Assembly (NCBI RefSeq): GCF_030826625.1
Contig: NZ_JAPJNQ010000026.1
Coordinates: 1 to 26,168 of the forward strand
Reading direction: 5' to 3'
Source: Corynebacterium sp.
Lineage (GTDB): Bacteria; Actinomycetota; Actinomycetes; Mycobacteriales; Mycobacteriaceae
Length of the DNA stretch: 26,168 nt
Within the stretch, counting starts at the first letter, position 1. Every line of letters starts with the position of its first letter. The notes below the pieces were generated by a model. That model saw nothing but the letters and a program-made list of their open reading frames with translations. It made no database searches and was not told where the DNA came from. Shown piece after piece: positions 1 through 7,852 of the stretch. Made by a program: the position numbers and the translations under genes.

Positions 1-651
1 ATCCAATATGAAGAATCTCGCGACGAACTTCGACACAAGCTAGATCTAGCGCAGCAACGCGAAGATATCGCCACCGACGTCCACGACCTGTTAGGGCACT
101 CCCTGACGGTTATCAACTTGAAATCCGAGGTCGCACGACGAGCCATCGATTCTAATCCTGAGCAGGCACGGCAGGAACTGAACGAGATCAGCGAGCTATC
201 GCGCACGGGGCTAGCCGAAGTTCGCTCCACCGTGACCCGCATGCGCACCCCCACCTTCGCTGGCGAACTGCAAGCAGCACGCCGGGCTTTGGAAACTAAA
301 GAAATTACTGCGCACCTACCCGAGCCGTTAACGGCACCGGGCCCTCACGATTCGGTGTTTTCCTGGGCTCTACGAGAGCTCACGACGAACGTGCTAAGAC
401 ATTCGGGAGCGACTGAGTGCTGGATAAGTATCACAAACACTAAGCTGCAGGTAAAAGATAACGGCTGTGGTTTTCAATGCCAGTGGACGCATACGAAGGG
501 CGGGCTGTCAGGCTTGCGCGACAGAATTGAAGCCGCCGGCGGACGGCTGATCATACAACGCAAAGAGGGACTTAGCACCGTGCTAGTTTCCATGAGCGAT
601 GACAACACACTGATCGATAACGGCGCTGTGACAGAGGAATCTACCCCATGA
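1..651 (+). CDS. Sensor histidine kinase, NarL/DesK type (5' end outside window)
   Basis: This is the C-terminal part of a two-component sensor kinase. The frame is open from base 1, so the N-terminal sensor and membrane segments lie outside the window. The dimerisation/phosphoacceptor helix (HisKA_3 type) is visible as DVHDLLGHSLTVI, with the predicted phosphorylated His at codon 28 (bases 82-84). The ATPase domain follows: N box ELTTNVLRHSGA, G1 box DNGCGF, and a final box GGLSGLRDRIEAAGG. This layout is typical of kinases that pair with LuxR-type regulators. The stop codon overlaps the next start (ATGA at 648-651), so kinase and regulator are translationally coupled. The signal sensed cannot be read from this fragment. 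Corynebacterial HrrS/ChrS heme sensors belong to the same broad family, but nothing here proves that identity. Confidence 0.9.
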   Translation: MQYEESRDELRHKLDLAQQREDIATDVHDLLGHSLTVINLKSEVARRAIDSNPEQARQELNEISELSRTGLAEVRSTVTRMRTPTFAGELQAARRALETKEITAHLPEPLTAPGPHDSVFSWALRELTTNVLRHSGATECWISITNTKLQVKDNGCGFQCQWTHTKGGLSGLRDRIEAAGGRLIIQRKEGLSTVLVSMSDDNTLIDNGAVTEESTP

Positions 652-1256
652 CCCCACCGATCCGAGTACTAATCGCCGAAGACCAATCGCTGGTACGCGG
701 CGCGCTGGTCGCGCTGGTAAACGCGGAATCAGATATCGAGGTTGTGGCCGAATGCTCCACTGGCACAGAGGCTGTGCGCCTCGTGCGGGAAAAATCGATT
801 GATGTAGCCCTGTTAGATATCGAAATGCCTGGGCTCAACGGGTTGGATGCAGCAGCGGAGCTTTCTCATGAGGCTTGCCGTTGCATAATCGTCACAACTT
901 TCGGCAGAGCCGGGTACGTCAAACGTGCAATGGAAGTCGGGGTGGATGGGTTCGTCGTCAAGGACACCCCACCAGAACAGCTTGCCGACGCTATCCGCCG
1001 GGTCCAGGCCGGCATGCGCGTGATAGACCCAACGCTTGCACAAGAAAGTTTATTGACGCCCGATAATCCCCTGAGCAAGCGCGAAATTGAGGTATGCCAA
1101 CAGCTATTCGAGGGCAAAAACTCGACTGCCATAGCCAGAGCGTTGTTTCTGTCACCGGGAACGGTGCGTAACCATATTTCCAGCATCATGGCGAAAACGG
1201 GAGCGGGTAACCGTTACGAGGCGGCATACCTGGCGAAGAAGAACGGCTGGATCTAA
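648..1256 (+). CDS. LuxR/NarL-family response regulator
   Basis: DNA-binding response regulator of 202 aa, the normal length for the family. The receiver domain (about residues 5-120) shows the acidic pair E11/D12, the phosphoacceptor D57 in LLDIEMPG, T83/T84 and K105. The LuxR-type helix-turn-helix covers residues 142-200 (LSKREIEVC ... SPGTVRNHISSIMAKTGAGNR). The ending NRYEAAYLAKKNGWI resembles DesR and corynebacterial HrrA-type regulators. It starts inside the kinase stop codon and has GAGGA about 10 nt upstream, so it is almost certainly the cognate partner of the preceding kinase. Target genes probably lie upstream of the window or elsewhere. The next gene downstream is convergent and belongs to the suf operon. 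Confidence 0.93.
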   Translation: MTPPIRVLIAEDQSLVRGALVALVNAESDIEVVAECSTGTEAVRLVREKSIDVALLDIEMPGLNGLDAAAELSHEACRCIIVTTFGRAGYVKRAMEVGVDGFVVKDTPPEQLADAIRRVQAGMRVIDPTLAQESLLTPDNPLSKREIEVCQQLFEGKNSTAIARALFLSPGTVRNHISSIMAKTGAGNRYEAAYLAKKNGWI

Positions 1257-1296
1257 AAATTGGATTGATCAGTGCCCGACATAATAGGGTGTACAG

Positions 1297-1339
1297 TTCG
1301 ACGCCCCGCCACTAGTAGAACTAGCAACGGGGCGTCGAA
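1297..1339. terminator. Perfect 12-bp stem-loop between convergent genes
   Basis: TTCGACGCCCCG (1297-1308) is followed by its exact reverse complement CGGGGCGTCGAA (1328-1339). The 19-base loop contains a second small hairpin, CTAGT-AGA-ACTAG. The element lies between the 3' ends of the response regulator (+) and sufT (-), which fits a bidirectional terminator. Neither strand has a clear T-tract after the stem, so it may act with Rho or as an RNA-stabilising end rather than as a classical intrinsic terminator. Confidence 0.65.
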
Positions 1340-1340
1340 T

Positions 1341-1364
1341 GCTTCTGCTGATCAGATCAGAAGC
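1341..1364. terminator. Second stem-loop, 3' side of the suf operon
   Basis: GCTTCTG (1341-1347) pairs with CAGAAGC (1358-1364) around a 10-base loop containing TGATCA. It begins one base after the larger hairpin and ends 14 bp from the sufT stop, so suf mRNA would meet it first. Probably part of a tandem termination or 3'-protection region. There is no T-run. Confidence 0.45.
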
Positions 1365-1378
1365 TAAAGGTACGGCGG

Positions 1379-1813
1379 CTATACGGCGAAGCCGAGTGCG
1401 CGCAGCTGTTCGCGACCTTCATCCGTGATCATCTGTGGACCCCATGGCGGCATCCATACCCAGTTGAGTTCTAATTCATCGCACTTCGTGTTACCCACGA
1501 CAGCTTGTTCTGCCTGTTCGGCGATCACATCGGTCAACGGGCAGGCTGGCGAAGTCAGCGTCATGTTGATAACGCAGCGGGTCTTCTCGCCTTCTTCTTC
1601 AATCCAGATGTCGTAGAGCAAGCCGAGATCAACAACGTTGATACCAAGCTCTGGGTCGATGACGTCGCGCAAGAATTCTTCGCAGTCATAAGCCAGGCTT
1701 AATTGCTCTTCGGTTTGTTCCGGTTTCTCGCGCGCACCGTCGAATGAGGAGTTCTCATTCTGGTACGGATCAACCGGCTGGTCAGAGTTCTGTGTTTGAG
1801 TATTCTCAGACAT
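1379..1813 (-). CDS. sufT: SufT-like MIP18/DUF59 iron-sulfur assembly protein
   Basis: Small DUF59 (MIP18-family) protein of 144 aa. Family members act as accessory factors in maturation or delivery of Fe-S clusters. The core (about residues 40-144) has the signatures DPELGINVVDLGLLYD (53-68) and TSPACPL, with the conserved Cys at 91. The first 40 residues are a polar Gln/Asn/Glu-rich extension that is probably disordered. It is the last gene of the suf operon. Its ATG overlaps the sufU stop by one base (TAATG on the minus strand), with GGAGA about 5 nt upstream, so it is co-translated with sufU. The family assignment is firm. The exact role (carrier or targeting factor) is inferred from context. 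Confidence 0.93.
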   Translation of the reverse strand: MSENTQTQNSDQPVDPYQNENSSFDGAREKPEQTEEQLSLAYDCEEFLRDVIDPELGINVVDLGLLYDIWIEEEGEKTRCVINMTLTSPACPLTDVIAEQAEQAVVGNTKCDELELNWVWMPPWGPQMITDEGREQLRALGFAV

Positions 1814-2265
1814 TATTTCTCCAATTCATTCAGCGCATCCGCGGTCGCGGATTGGAACGCCTTCCACCCGAGTAGTGCACATTTTACGCGGGCTGGGTAC
1901 TTCGAGACACCCGAAAACGCAACACCATCACCGATGAGTTCCTCATCGCCTTCTTCCTTACCGCGGGAGGTAATCATGCGCTCAAATTCCGCAAGCTTTT
2001 CCATCGCGTGGTCCCGTGACATTCCGATGAGTTCTTCGGCCATCACGGAGGTTGAGGCCTGCGAGATCGAGCATCCAACGGCGTCGTAAGAGATGTCATC
2101 GACGGTCTGGCCGTCAGCTGAGAGCTGTACGCGCAGCGTCAATTCATCACCACAGGAGGGGTTCACGTGGTGAACTTCGGCTTGATAGGGATCACGAAGT
2201 CCCCTGTGCTGCGGGTTTTTATAGTGATCTAGAATCACTTCCTGATACATCGATTCGAGATTCAT
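1813..2265 (-). CDS. sufU: SufU-type Fe-S assembly sulfur-transfer protein
   Basis: SufU/IscU-like protein of 150 aa. In Gram-positive bacteria SufU accepts sulfur from the desulfurase SufS and passes it to the SufBCD scaffold. It has the three family cysteines, C38 (NPSCGD), C65 (AVGCSIS) and C129 (RVKCALL), plus D40, the usual ligand set for the zinc or sulfur-transfer site. The insertion between the second and third Cys (about residues 85-120) that separates SufU from IscU is present. It starts 5 bp after the sufS stop, with GGAG about 10 nt upstream inside the end of sufS. This coupling matches its direct partnership with SufS. Confidence 0.95.
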   Translation of the reverse strand: MNLESMYQEVILDHYKNPQHRGLRDPYQAEVHHVNPSCGDELTLRVQLSADGQTVDDISYDAVGCSISQASTSVMAEELIGMSRDHAMEKLAEFERMITSRGKEEGDEELIGDGVAFSGVSKYPARVKCALLGWKAFQSATADALNELEK

Positions 2266-2270
2266 CTAGA

Positions 2271-3512
2271 TCAGACTCCAAAAAATTCTTGGGCGTGAAC
2301 GATGCCGTCGGCAAGCGCATCGATTTCTTCGATGGTGTTATACAGGTAGAAGCTTGCCCGGGCAGTTGATTGCATTCCGAGACTGCGGTGCGCTGGCCAC
2401 GCGCAGTGGTGCCCGACGCGCACGCACACGCCTTGATCATCCAGGACTTGCCCCAAATCGTGCGGGTGCACCCCGTCGACGACGAAAGATACGGCTCCGC
2501 CACGATTTTCGGTATCCAGTGGCCCAGCAATCTGTACGCCGTCGATCGCGGACAATTTTTCTAGGCAATACTTCGTCAGTTCTTGTTCGTGTGCGTGAAT
2601 GTTGTCCATTCCGACCTCTTCCAAGAACTTCACGGCCGCACCCAGGCCGACGACCTGGCTGGTCATTTGCGTGCCGGCTTCGAAGCGCTGTGGCGGTTCC
2701 GCGAAGGTGGTGGATTCCATTTTGACGACTTCAATCATCGATCCACCGGTCAGAAACGGTGGCAGCTTTGCCAGCAACTCCGGCTTGCCGTAGAGCACGC
2801 CAACCCCGGATGGCCCGCACATCTTGTGCCCGGAAAATGCCGCGAAATCAACATCGAGCGCGCGGAAATCTACCGGCATGTGTGGGACCGATTGGCAAGC
2901 ATCCAAAACCACCACAGCGCCGACGGCACGTGCGCGTTGCACGACCTCGTCGACGTCGACCACGGCACCAGTGACATTCGATTGGTGGCTAACGGCAACG
3001 ACCTTCACCGTTTCGTCGAGCTCTAAGGAATCTAGGTCAATGCGCCCGTCGTCGGTCGTCGTGTACCACTTCAGCGTGGCTCCGGTCTTTTCACACAGCT
3101 CCTGCCAAGGGACGAGGTTCGCGTGGTGTTCGAGCTCGCTGACCACGACGGTATCGCCCTCTCCCACGTGCAGATCCCCTGCGCGCGGGTCGGCCAAGGT
3201 GAAGGCAACTAGGTTCAGTGCTTCGGTGGCATTCTTGGTGAATGCGATGTCCGCACCCGCGACGCCGACAAAGCGCGCGATTGCTTCGCGGGCATCTTCG
3301 TAAGCGTCGGTGGCTTCCTCTGCCAATTGGTAAGCACCTCGGTGCACGGGTGCGAAAGAATTCAGCACGAACTCTTTTTCTGCTTCCCACACTGCCGCTG
3401 GGCGCTGCGACGTCGCACCTGAATCCAGATAGATCAGTGGCTTATCGCCGCGGACCGTGCGCGACAGAATCGGAAATTGGGCCCGAATTGCATCGGTATC
3501 CAAAGTAGACAT
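2271..3512 (-). CDS. sufS: Cysteine desulfurase SufS
   Basis: PLP-dependent class V aminotransferase-fold enzyme of 413 aa, the usual length for SufS. It converts L-cysteine to L-alanine and loads the sulfur as persulfide. Key residues visible: His130 (SELEHHANLVPW) over the PLP ring, Asp204 and Gln207 (LDACQS), PLP-binding Lys230 in FSGHKMCGPSG, and catalytic Cys370 in VRVGHHCAWP. The short lobe around the catalytic Cys marks a type II desulfurase, which needs an acceptor such as SufU; sufU follows 5 bp downstream. Upstream lies a 99-bp gap to sufC that holds a stem-loop. The ATG has only a weak ribosome site (TAGG about 13 nt upstream). Confidence 0.97.
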   Translation of the reverse strand: MSTLDTDAIRAQFPILSRTVRGDKPLIYLDSGATSQRPAAVWEAEKEFVLNSFAPVHRGAYQLAEEATDAYEDAREAIARFVGVAGADIAFTKNATEALNLVAFTLADPRAGDLHVGEGDTVVVSELEHHANLVPWQELCEKTGATLKWYTTTDDGRIDLDSLELDETVKVVAVSHQSNVTGAVVDVDEVVQRARAVGAVVVLDACQSVPHMPVDFRALDVDFAAFSGHKMCGPSGVGVLYGKPELLAKLPPFLTGGSMIEVVKMESTTFAEPPQRFEAGTQMTSQVVGLGAAVKFLEEVGMDNIHAHEQELTKYCLEKLSAIDGVQIAGPLDTENRGGAVSFVVDGVHPHDLGQVLDDQGVCVRVGHHCAWPAHRSLGMQSTARASFYLYNTIEEIDALADGIVHAQEFFGV

Positions 3513-3559
3513 CGAAAGTTAAACCTAGTTTCTTCGTATCTGTGCAAACGTTGCAGGAT

Positions 3560-3584
3560 CGGTCATGCCTCGAGTGCATGACCG
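3560..3584 (-). promoter_or_regulatory. Stem-loop in the sufC-sufS gap
   Basis: CGGTCATGC (3560-3568) and GCATGACCG (3576-3584) form a perfect 9-bp stem around a 7-base loop. It lies in the 99-bp non-coding gap inside an otherwise tightly packed operon, between the sufC stop and the sufS start. Possible roles are an mRNA processing or stability site, or partial attenuation that changes the ratio of sufBDC to sufSUT. There is no T-run on the mRNA strand, so full termination is unlikely. Confidence 0.5.
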
Positions 3585-3611
3585 TACCGGCTGGACCATT
3601 AGTGGTCGCGT

Positions 3612-4367
3612 TTACATGAACTGGTCGTAACCGCTGGACTCGAGGGTGTCGGCCAATTCAGCACCGCCAGTCTCGACGATGCGTCCCTTAGCAAACACGT
3701 GAACGAAGTCAGGGTTAACGTAGTTCAAGATGCGCTTGTAGTGGGTGATCATCATGATTCCGCCGTTGGTTTCTTCCTGGTAACGGTTAATTCCGTCGGA
3801 AACGATACGCAACGCGTCAACGTCAAGGCCGGAGTCGGTTTCGTCCATGATGGCGAATTTTGGTTTCAGCAGACCCAGCTGCAATACTTCGTGGCGCTTC
3901 TTCTCACCACCGGAGAAGCCTTCGTTAACCGAGCGCTCACCGAAGGACTTATCGATAGACAGCGCCTCGCGGGCTTCGTTGACTTCCTTGACCCATTCAC
4001 GCAGCTTTGGGGCTTCACCGCGAACGGCGGATACTGCTGAGCGCATAAAGTTCGACGAGGAAACGCCCGGAACTTCGGTTGGGTACTGCATAGCGAGGAA
4101 CAGACCGGCCTGCGCGCGCTCGTCAACTTCCATCTCCAGGATGTTTTCGCCGTCGAGAAGCACTTCACCGTCGGTGATTTCGTAACGAGGGTGACCCGAC
4201 AAGGCGTAGGCCAAGGTCGACTTACCGGAGCCGTTTGGTCCCATGATGGCGTGAGTTTCGCCCGACTTGATGGTCAGGTTGACGCCTTTCAGGATTGGCT
4301 TTGGCTCTGCGGTCTCATCCGACGGCAGCACCTGAGCGTGCAGATTCTTAATTTCCAAGGTAGACAT
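3612..4367 (-). CDS. sufC: SufC ATPase of the SufBCD scaffold
   Basis: ABC-type ATPase of 251 aa that works as a soluble subunit of the SufBC2D complex, where ATP hydrolysis drives the scaffold changes needed for cluster assembly. Walker A is GPNGSGKST (43-51), the signature is FSGGEKKR (151-158), Walker B ends in D175/E176 within AIMDETDSGLD, and the H-loop His is H209 (MMITHY). The KKR signature and ETDSGLD are characteristic of SufC rather than of transporter ATPases. There are no membrane partners nearby. It follows sufD with a 77-bp gap. The ATG has GGAAAGAG about 8 nt upstream. Confidence 0.97.
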   Translation of the reverse strand: MSTLEIKNLHAQVLPSDETAEPKPILKGVNLTIKSGETHAIMGPNGSGKSTLAYALSGHPRYEITDGEVLLDGENILEMEVDERAQAGLFLAMQYPTEVPGVSSSNFMRSAVSAVRGEAPKLREWVKEVNEAREALSIDKSFGERSVNEGFSGGEKKRHEVLQLGLLKPKFAIMDETDSGLDVDALRIVSDGINRYQEETNGGIMMITHYKRILNYVNPDFVHVFAKGRIVETGGAELADTLESSGYDQFM

Positions 4368-4404
4368 AGCTCACTCTTTCCGTGGTTATAGGTCGTGCGT
4401 GTAG

Positions 4405-4425
4405 GGGCGGCTGGAGCCGCTGCCC
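4405..4425 (-). promoter_or_regulatory. Imperfect GC-rich hairpin in the sufD-sufC gap
   Basis: GGGC-GGCT (4405-4412) can pair with AGCC (4415-4418) and GCCC (4422-4425), leaving a 3-base bulge and a very tight loop. It sits in the 77-bp non-coding gap between sufD and sufC. It may be an RNA stability element, but the pairing is short and could be chance. Confidence 0.25.
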
Positions 4426-4444
4426 TAGCGATTTCGATTTCGTG

Positions 4445-5611
4445 TTATGCCGAGATGCTTGCGAGTTCGTCGTCGACTCGCTTTGCCAAGTCTTCGCGCA
4501 AATTCTGCACTGGAATGCGGTTGATGATCTCCAAGAAGAAGCCACGGATGATCAAACGACGTGCCTCTCCTTCTGGGATACCGCGCGACATCAGGTAGTA
4601 AACCTGCTCGTCGTCGAATCGGCCGACGGTTGCAGCGTGGCCAGCTCCAGCGATCTCGCCGGTTTCGATTTCCAAGTTTGGAATCGCATCTGCGCGGGCA
4701 CCGTCGGTCAGCAACAGGTTGCGGTTAACCTCGTAGGTGTCAGTGTTTTCTGCGTTTGAGCGAATCAGAATATCGCCAACCCAGCACGAACGGGCGTCTG
4801 GCTTGGAAGAGCCCGGTGCTCCCTGAATCGCGCCCTTGTACATGACGTTGGAACGGCACGATGGTTGCGAGTGATCCATCAGCAGACGGTTTTCGAAGTA
4901 TTGACCTTCGGATGCGTAGTACACGCCCAGCAATTCCGCGTCGCCACCTGGTGCACGGAAACCAACGCGAGGCACCATGCGAACGATCTCGCCGCCAAAG
5001 ATGGCTGCGTTGTGGCGCAGGGTTGCGTCACGTCCCAGCGATGCAACCTGGTGTGACAGGTGCACTGCGTCATCGTCCCAATCGGCATCAACCACGACGT
5101 TGACGTGGGCGCCGTCACCGATGACAAATTCCACGTTGTCTGCGTGCGTGCCTGTGCCTTGGTAGTTCAATACGACGGTGACCTCAGCATGGTTGCCGAT
5201 CTCTACCGACGTAGCACCGAAAGACGTTACATCGTCGCCTGCACCGGTGATCGTGATGACCACAGCATCGTCGTACTGCTTATCGCCGTCAATGGTGATG
5301 ACCTGACCAGCGGGCATCGAAGTCCAAGCTTGCGCTGCGACACGGTCTGCCGGTGCGCCCGCACGTCCCAGACGGGAATCGTCCGGAGCAACTTTTTCGC
5401 TCTTGACGCCGTCTTGTTCGCTCACGCTGATGTTCTGTTCGACGACCTCGGCGAAGGTACCGTCGTGCAATCCGCGAAGGCTGCGCAGAGAGATATAGCG
5501 CCAGACCTCATCGCGTCCGCTGGGCACCGTGAAATCATCGACGTTGAACGACGTGAATTGGTCGCCCTTCGTGGCTGCTTTCGTGGTATTGAATTCGTTG
5601 GAGTTAACCAA
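4445..5611 (-). CDS. sufD: SufD subunit of the SufBCD scaffold
   Basis: SufD of 388 aa, homologous to SufB and forming with it the heterodimer on which the cluster is built. The start of the conserved part (GRDEVWRYISLRSL), the long beta-helix middle, and the C-terminal family motif DEQVYYLMSRGIPEGEARRLIIRGFF are all present. The best start is TTG at 5611, one base after the sufB stop, with GGAAGGA about 13 nt upstream inside the end of sufB. No in-frame ATG precedes the conserved region, so a non-ATG start coupled to sufB is the simplest reading. Without the TTG the protein would lose its conserved N-terminus. Confidence 0.95.
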   Translation of the reverse strand: MVNSNEFNTTKAATKGDQFTSFNVDDFTVPSGRDEVWRYISLRSLRGLHDGTFAEVVEQNISVSEQDGVKSEKVAPDDSRLGRAGAPADRVAAQAWTSMPAGQVITIDGDKQYDDAVVITITGAGDDVTSFGATSVEIGNHAEVTVVLNYQGTGTHADNVEFVIGDGAHVNVVVDADWDDDAVHLSHQVASLGRDATLRHNAAIFGGEIVRMVPRVGFRAPGGDAELLGVYYASEGQYFENRLLMDHSQPSCRSNVMYKGAIQGAPGSSKPDARSCWVGDILIRSNAENTDTYEVNRNLLLTDGARADAIPNLEIETGEIAGAGHAATVGRFDDEQVYYLMSRGIPEGEARRLIIRGFFLEIINRIPVQNLREDLAKRVDDELASISA

Positions 5612-5612
5612 T

Positions 5613-7055
5613 TTAGCCCACGGATCCTTCCATTTGTAGTTCGATCAAGCGGTTCAATTCGAGTGCGTATTCCATTGGCAGCTCTTTAGCAATCGGCTCA
5701 ACGAAGCCGCGCACAATCATCGCCATCGCTTCTTCTTCAGCGATACCGCGCGACATCAGGTAGAACAGCTGCTCTTCGGAGACCTGTGAGACCGTCGCCT
5801 CGTGGCCGAGAGTGACGTACTCGTTGCGGATGTCGTTGTATGGATAAGTATCGGTACGCGAGATGGAATCGACCAGCAAGGCGTCGCACTCAATATTCGA
5901 CGTCGAGTGCTTCGCGTTCTTGTTGATCTGCACGAGTCCGCGGTAGGAAGCACGGCCACCTGCCCGGGCAACCGACTTCGATACCACGTTGGAGGAAGTC
6001 CGTGGAGCCATGTGCACCATCTTGGCGCCGGTGTCCTGGAACTGATTCTCGCCGGCAAAAGCCACGGACAGAACTTCGCCCTTGGCGCCTTCGCCAGTCA
6101 TCCAGACGGCTGGGTATTTCATGGTGACCTTCGAGCCGATGTTGCCATCGACCCATTCCATGGTGGCGCCTTCTTCGGCCTTCGCACGCTTGGTCACGAG
6201 GTTGTAAACGTTCTGCGACCAGTTCTGGATCGTGGTGTAGCGGCAACGAGCGTTCTTCTTGACGACGATTTCCACGACGGCAGAGTGCAGCGAGTCCGAC
6301 TTGTAAATCGGCGCGGTGCAGCCCTCAACGTAATGCACGTACGCGCCTTCGTCCACGATGATCAGAGTGCGCTCGAACTGACCCATGTTTTCCGTGTTAA
6401 TGCGGAAGTATGCCTGCAGCGGGATATCGACGTGGACGCCCTTCGGCACGTAGATAAAGGAGCCGCCGGACCATACAGAGGTATTCAGCGCGGAGAACTT
6501 GTTGTCACCGGCTGGAATCACGGAGCCGAAGTATTCCTTGAAGAGGTCTTCGTATTCGCGCAGACCGGTGTCGGTGTCGACGAAGATGACGCCCTTTTCC
6601 TGCAAGTCTTCACGAATCTGGTGGTAAACAACTTCGGATTCGTACTGTGCGGCAACACCGGCAACCAGGCGCTGCTTTTCGGCTTCTGGAATACCGAGCT
6701 TGTCGTAGGTGGCTTTAATGTCTTCTGGAAGGTCTTCCCAAGAAGCCGCCTGCCCTTCGGTGGACGAGACGTAGTACTTAATCTGATCGAAATCGATGTC
6801 TGAGAGATCTGCACCCCACGTCGGCATCGGCTTCTTATCAAAGATCCGGTATGCCTTCAGGCGAGCTTCGAGCATCCATTCTGGTTCATTTTTGCGCCGT
6901 GAGATATCACGCACGACGTCTTCGCTAATTCCGCGTTCTGCGGATGCTCCCGCAACGTCGGTATCGTGCCAGCCGTATTCATAAGCACCGATCGAATCGA
7001 TAATCTCATCATCGGTCATCTGTGGAGTCTCTGGCTTAGGTTGTGCCTGAGTCAT
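5613..7055 (-). CDS. sufB: SufB, Fe-S cluster scaffold protein
   Basis: Scaffold subunit of SufBC2D, 480 aa, the usual length. The N-terminal region has EYGWHDTD and the SRRKNEPEWMLEARLKA block. The middle carries the SufB beta-helix with IYVPKGVHVDIPLQAYFRI and the Cys-containing YVEGCTAP. The C-terminal part has SNIECDALL, the probable cluster or sulfur acceptor Cys region, and the motif EEQLFYLMSRGIAEEEAMAMIVRGF. No intein interrupts it, unlike M. tuberculosis SufB (known from the literature). The ATG at 7055 has AAAGGAG 6 nt upstream and lies 20 bp inside the end of sufR, so regulator and first structural gene are coupled. Confidence 0.97.
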   Translation of the reverse strand: MTQAQPKPETPQMTDDEIIDSIGAYEYGWHDTDVAGASAERGISEDVVRDISRRKNEPEWMLEARLKAYRIFDKKPMPTWGADLSDIDFDQIKYYVSSTEGQAASWEDLPEDIKATYDKLGIPEAEKQRLVAGVAAQYESEVVYHQIREDLQEKGVIFVDTDTGLREYEDLFKEYFGSVIPAGDNKFSALNTSVWSGGSFIYVPKGVHVDIPLQAYFRINTENMGQFERTLIIVDEGAYVHYVEGCTAPIYKSDSLHSAVVEIVVKKNARCRYTTIQNWSQNVYNLVTKRAKAEEGATMEWVDGNIGSKVTMKYPAVWMTGEGAKGEVLSVAFAGENQFQDTGAKMVHMAPRTSSNVVSKSVARAGGRASYRGLVQINKNAKHSTSNIECDALLVDSISRTDTYPYNDIRNEYVTLGHEATVSQVSEEQLFYLMSRGIAEEEAMAMIVRGFVEPIAKELPMEYALELNRLIELQMEGSVG

Positions 7056-7812
7056 GACCAGCTCCTTTCATGATGGTGGGTGATTGCGTCAAGGGAATAT
7101 TTGTAGTGCAGATTCCGTGGCCGTCCGCGATGGTTGCCAAGGGCTGCACGTGATGGCTGAGCAGTGAAGTTATAACTTCATGCTCGGCTTCGCACAACTC
7201 GGGATGCTCTGCTGCTACGTGAGCAATCGGGCAATGATGCTGACACACCTGAATGCCAGATTCCGACGGGCGCACCGTCGACACGTAGCCATGGGCATTT
7301 AAAGCTTCCGCGAGTTGCTCAGCAGTACGTTCCACGGTTTCATTGTCAACGTCGTCAAGCGATGACGCTGGTGTAATTCTATCGAGAATTCGTAGAACCC
7401 GCTGACGCGCGAACTCACGAACAGCGTCCGGTCCCCCGGCCTCTCGCAGGGCATTGAGGGCGTCTGCTGCCAATGAATCGTAGGAGTGCCCAAAATTAGC
7501 ACGTCCTCGATCCGTGAGACGGAAGTGCTTCGCCGGACGCCCACGCGATTGCCCACGTGGGCGTCGCTGTACGGTTTCGGTGAGACCATCTTCCACTAAA
7601 ATGTCCAGATGCCTGCGCACACCCGCGGCCGATAAGCCGAGATGATCACCGAGACTGCTGGCCGTAACTGGCCCCAGCGTGAGCAACAAGTGCATTACTT
7701 GGCGCCGCGTATCGCCGTCAGTGGTGCGTGTTTCTTTCGAGGAAGTTCCAGAAGCTGAAAGCTCACTGGATCCACTCTCACTTCGAGCGGTCTCATGTGA
7801 CCGGGCCACCAC
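7036..7812 (-). CDS. sufR: SufR-type Fe-S sensing transcriptional regulator
   Basis: Winged-helix regulator that probably represses the suf operon when its Fe-S cluster is intact. Counting from GTG 7812 the protein is 258 aa. The N-terminal helix-turn-helix (VTASSLGDHLGLSAAGVRRHLD) is followed by a wing rich in Arg (RRPRGQSRGRPAKHF). The C-terminal half carries Cys-rich cluster ligands: CQHHC, then ELCEAE, then a later GHGICTTN. The start is uncertain. AAGGAGG (7825-7819) fits GTG 7812 (6 nt) or GTG 7809 (9 nt). ATG 7815 is too close (3 nt). An upstream ATG pair at 7848/7845 would suit a leaderless mRNA, because a TAGTGT -10-like element ends 6 nt before it. The 3' end overlaps sufB by 20 bp. 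Confidence 0.92.
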   Translation of the reverse strand: MVARSHETARSESGSSELSASGTSSKETRTTDGDTRRQVMHLLLTLGPVTASSLGDHLGLSAAGVRRHLDILVEDGLTETVQRRPRGQSRGRPAKHFRLTDRGRANFGHSYDSLAADALNALREAGGPDAVREFARQRVLRILDRITPASSLDDVDNETVERTAEQLAEALNAHGYVSTVRPSESGIQVCQHHCPIAHVAAEHPELCEAEHEVITSLLSHHVQPLATIADGHGICTTNIPLTQSPTIMKGAGHDSGTT

Positions 7813-7852
7813 CATGCACCTCCTTAAGCTCCATCGGTTCGTCATCATTTGA

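Noticed and set aside
5802..6803. A 333-codon open frame on the plus strand opposite sufB
   Set aside because: It lies completely antisense to sufB, which has all family motifs, and its translation shows no recognisable domain. It is a by-product of sufB codon bias.
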